Shown piece by piece: positions 63,264-64,000 of a DNA stretch of 64,000 nucleotides (its first letter is position 1; each line of letters opens with the position of its first letter). The notes under the pieces are model-generated. The model searched no databases. It was given only the letters and a program-made list of their open reading frames with translations, and was not told the origin of the DNA. Origin of the DNA: Marinilabilia salmonicolor JCM 21150 (GTDB taxonomy: Bacteria > Bacteroidota > Bacteroidia > Bacteroidales > Marinilabiliaceae); contig NZ_AJKI01000011.1 in NCBI RefSeq assembly GCF_000259075.1, forward strand, positions 248,001-312,000, in the 5' to 3' direction. The translations under genes and the position numbers were made by a program.

Positions 63264-64000
63264 CTAACAAAACAAAAGATAGCAACTAACGGCTGGGGCA
63301 GAGAAAAACACGGCATCGAAACGATCCAACACCCCTCCGTGCCCCGGCAGTACACGACCGGAATCCTTAATATTTACACTACGTTTGAGCATCGACTCTA
63401 TTAAATCGCCATAAGTCCCCAATACTGAAACCAACGCACCAATCACCAACCAATCCACCAGGCCCAATGTTCCCATCAGGTAAAAATTGAATACCGAAAT
63501 ACCGGCTGCAAAGAAAAATCCTCCAAATGCTCCTTCCCATGATTTTGCCGGAGAAACACTCGGGAAAAGCTTGCGACGACCAATTAAAGTTCCAACCAGA
63601 TACGCTCCGGAATCATTGCCCCAGATAAGAAGGAAAAAACCCAGCAATAATTCGTATCCGTACTCTCCCTGAAAAAAAGCCAGATGATGTAAGAATGCAA
63701 ATGGCAAAGCCACATAAAGCGGTACAATAAGGGTTGTGGCAATATTCAAGAGCGAGTTCTTATTCTTCAGATACAACTCTGTCAGAAATACCCCGCCCAC
63801 CAGTGGCACCATAACAACCAACCATCTTGGCTGCAATGCGGCGTAAAAAATAAAAAAGGAACTCAGATACAAAAACAAACCAATGGTAAGGGCCCAGATA
63901 ACCCTAACTTTAGCATCAAGTCCATCAATCATTCTGATGAACTCGTACATACCAAGCATGATAACAATTGCAAAGATGGTCATATAAGCCAATGGATGCC
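63264..64000 (-). CDS. cdsA: Phosphatidate cytidylyltransferase, N-terminus cut by window edge
   Basis: At least 245 residues visible. The frame stays open to the window end (codons ...HPLAYM before the first visible Met), so the true start is outside. About six or more membrane helices and the C-terminal CdsA signature region: WGNDSGAYLVGTLIGRR, SPAKSWEGAFGGFF, GTYGDLIESMLKRSVNIKDS, LPGHGGVLDRFDAVFFSAP, all intact. It makes CDP-diacylglycerol for phosphatidylserine and other phospholipids. Upstream of psd. Confidence 0.95.
   Translation of the reverse strand, partial: HPLAYMTIFAIVIMLGMYEFIRMIDGLDAKVRVIWALTIGLFLYLSSFFIFYAALQPRWLVVMVPLVGGVFLTELYLKNKNSLLNIATTLIVPLYVALPFAFLHHLAFFQGEYGYELLLGFFLLIWGNDSGAYLVGTLIGRRKLFPSVSPAKSWEGAFGGFFFAAGISVFNFYLMGTLGLVDWLVIGALVSVLGTYGDLIESMLKRSVNIKDSGRVLPGHGGVLDRFDAVFFSAPAVSCYLLFC

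Overview
The window comes from a member of the Bacteroidota, most likely an anaerobic or facultative, marine or halotolerant, Marinilabiliales-like organism (inference). The evidence is type IX secretion (T9SS) sorting domains, a PorP/SprF protein, promoters of the TTG-N19-TAnnTTTG type, almost no Shine-Dalgarno sites, DUF4492 upstream of cydAB, and an ornithine transcarbamylase of the N-succinylornithine type known from Bacteroides. HydF implies [FeFe]-hydrogenase metabolism, cytochrome bd implies exposure to low oxygen, and a glycine-betaine transporter implies osmotic stress. No rRNA, tRNA, CRISPR array, prophage or intact insertion sequence was seen.

Layout. 0-4 kb: a leftward cluster of secreted proteins, namely a short T9SS-sorted protein, a LamG-type protein and two tandem fibrinogen-like paralogs. 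4-9 kb: Ppx/GppA phosphatase with a sigma-54 activator that lacks a DNA-binding domain, a PD40 propeller protein, HydF and LpxA. 10-16 kb: gltD and gltB (glutamate synthase). 16.5-19.2 kb: a LiaF-like membrane protein, a LytS-type kinase and a LytTR regulator, with a tandem 93/96-bp repeat between kinase and regulator. 19.8-23 kb: DUF4492, cydA, cydB and an unlisted 47-residue membrane protein (CydX-like candidate). 23-43 kb: a nitrogen and arginine/proline island with carA, citrate synthase, argH, argE, argB, argF', proA, proB, proC, an HNH-endonuclease-like gene, argD, argC, argG, a GNAT acyltransferase and argR, all leftward, and carB divergent from argR. 43-47 kb: a betaine uptake operon (porin, proV, proW, proX). 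47.8-51.1 kb: a GT-C membrane glycosyltransferase and a methyltransferase-GT2 fusion. 51.4-53.4 kb: coaD and a TlpA-like lipid- or periplasm-facing protein. 53.6-62.3 kb: a five-gene T9SS/gliding-type operon ending in a very large propeller-SpoIIE phosphatase. 62.4-64 kb: psd and cdsA (cut by the window edge).

How it fits together. Glutamate from GltBD and 2-oxoglutarate made via citrate synthase feed arginine and proline synthesis; CarAB supplies carbamoyl phosphate. The Pro90 residue of ArgF' indicates that arginine is made through succinylated intermediates, so the GNAT gene between argR and argG is the best candidate for N-succinylglutamate synthase and ArgE for the desuccinylase. ArgR appears to repress its own operon through an ARG-box-like site at its promoter.

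The less explained material is small: the tandem repeat with matching micro-ORFs between kinase and regulator genes, the small cyd-linked protein, a 131-bp structured repeat found twice, a terminator-like hairpin in the carA leader, and the surface-protein/PP2C operon. All function calls come from reading the sequence only; no search was run.
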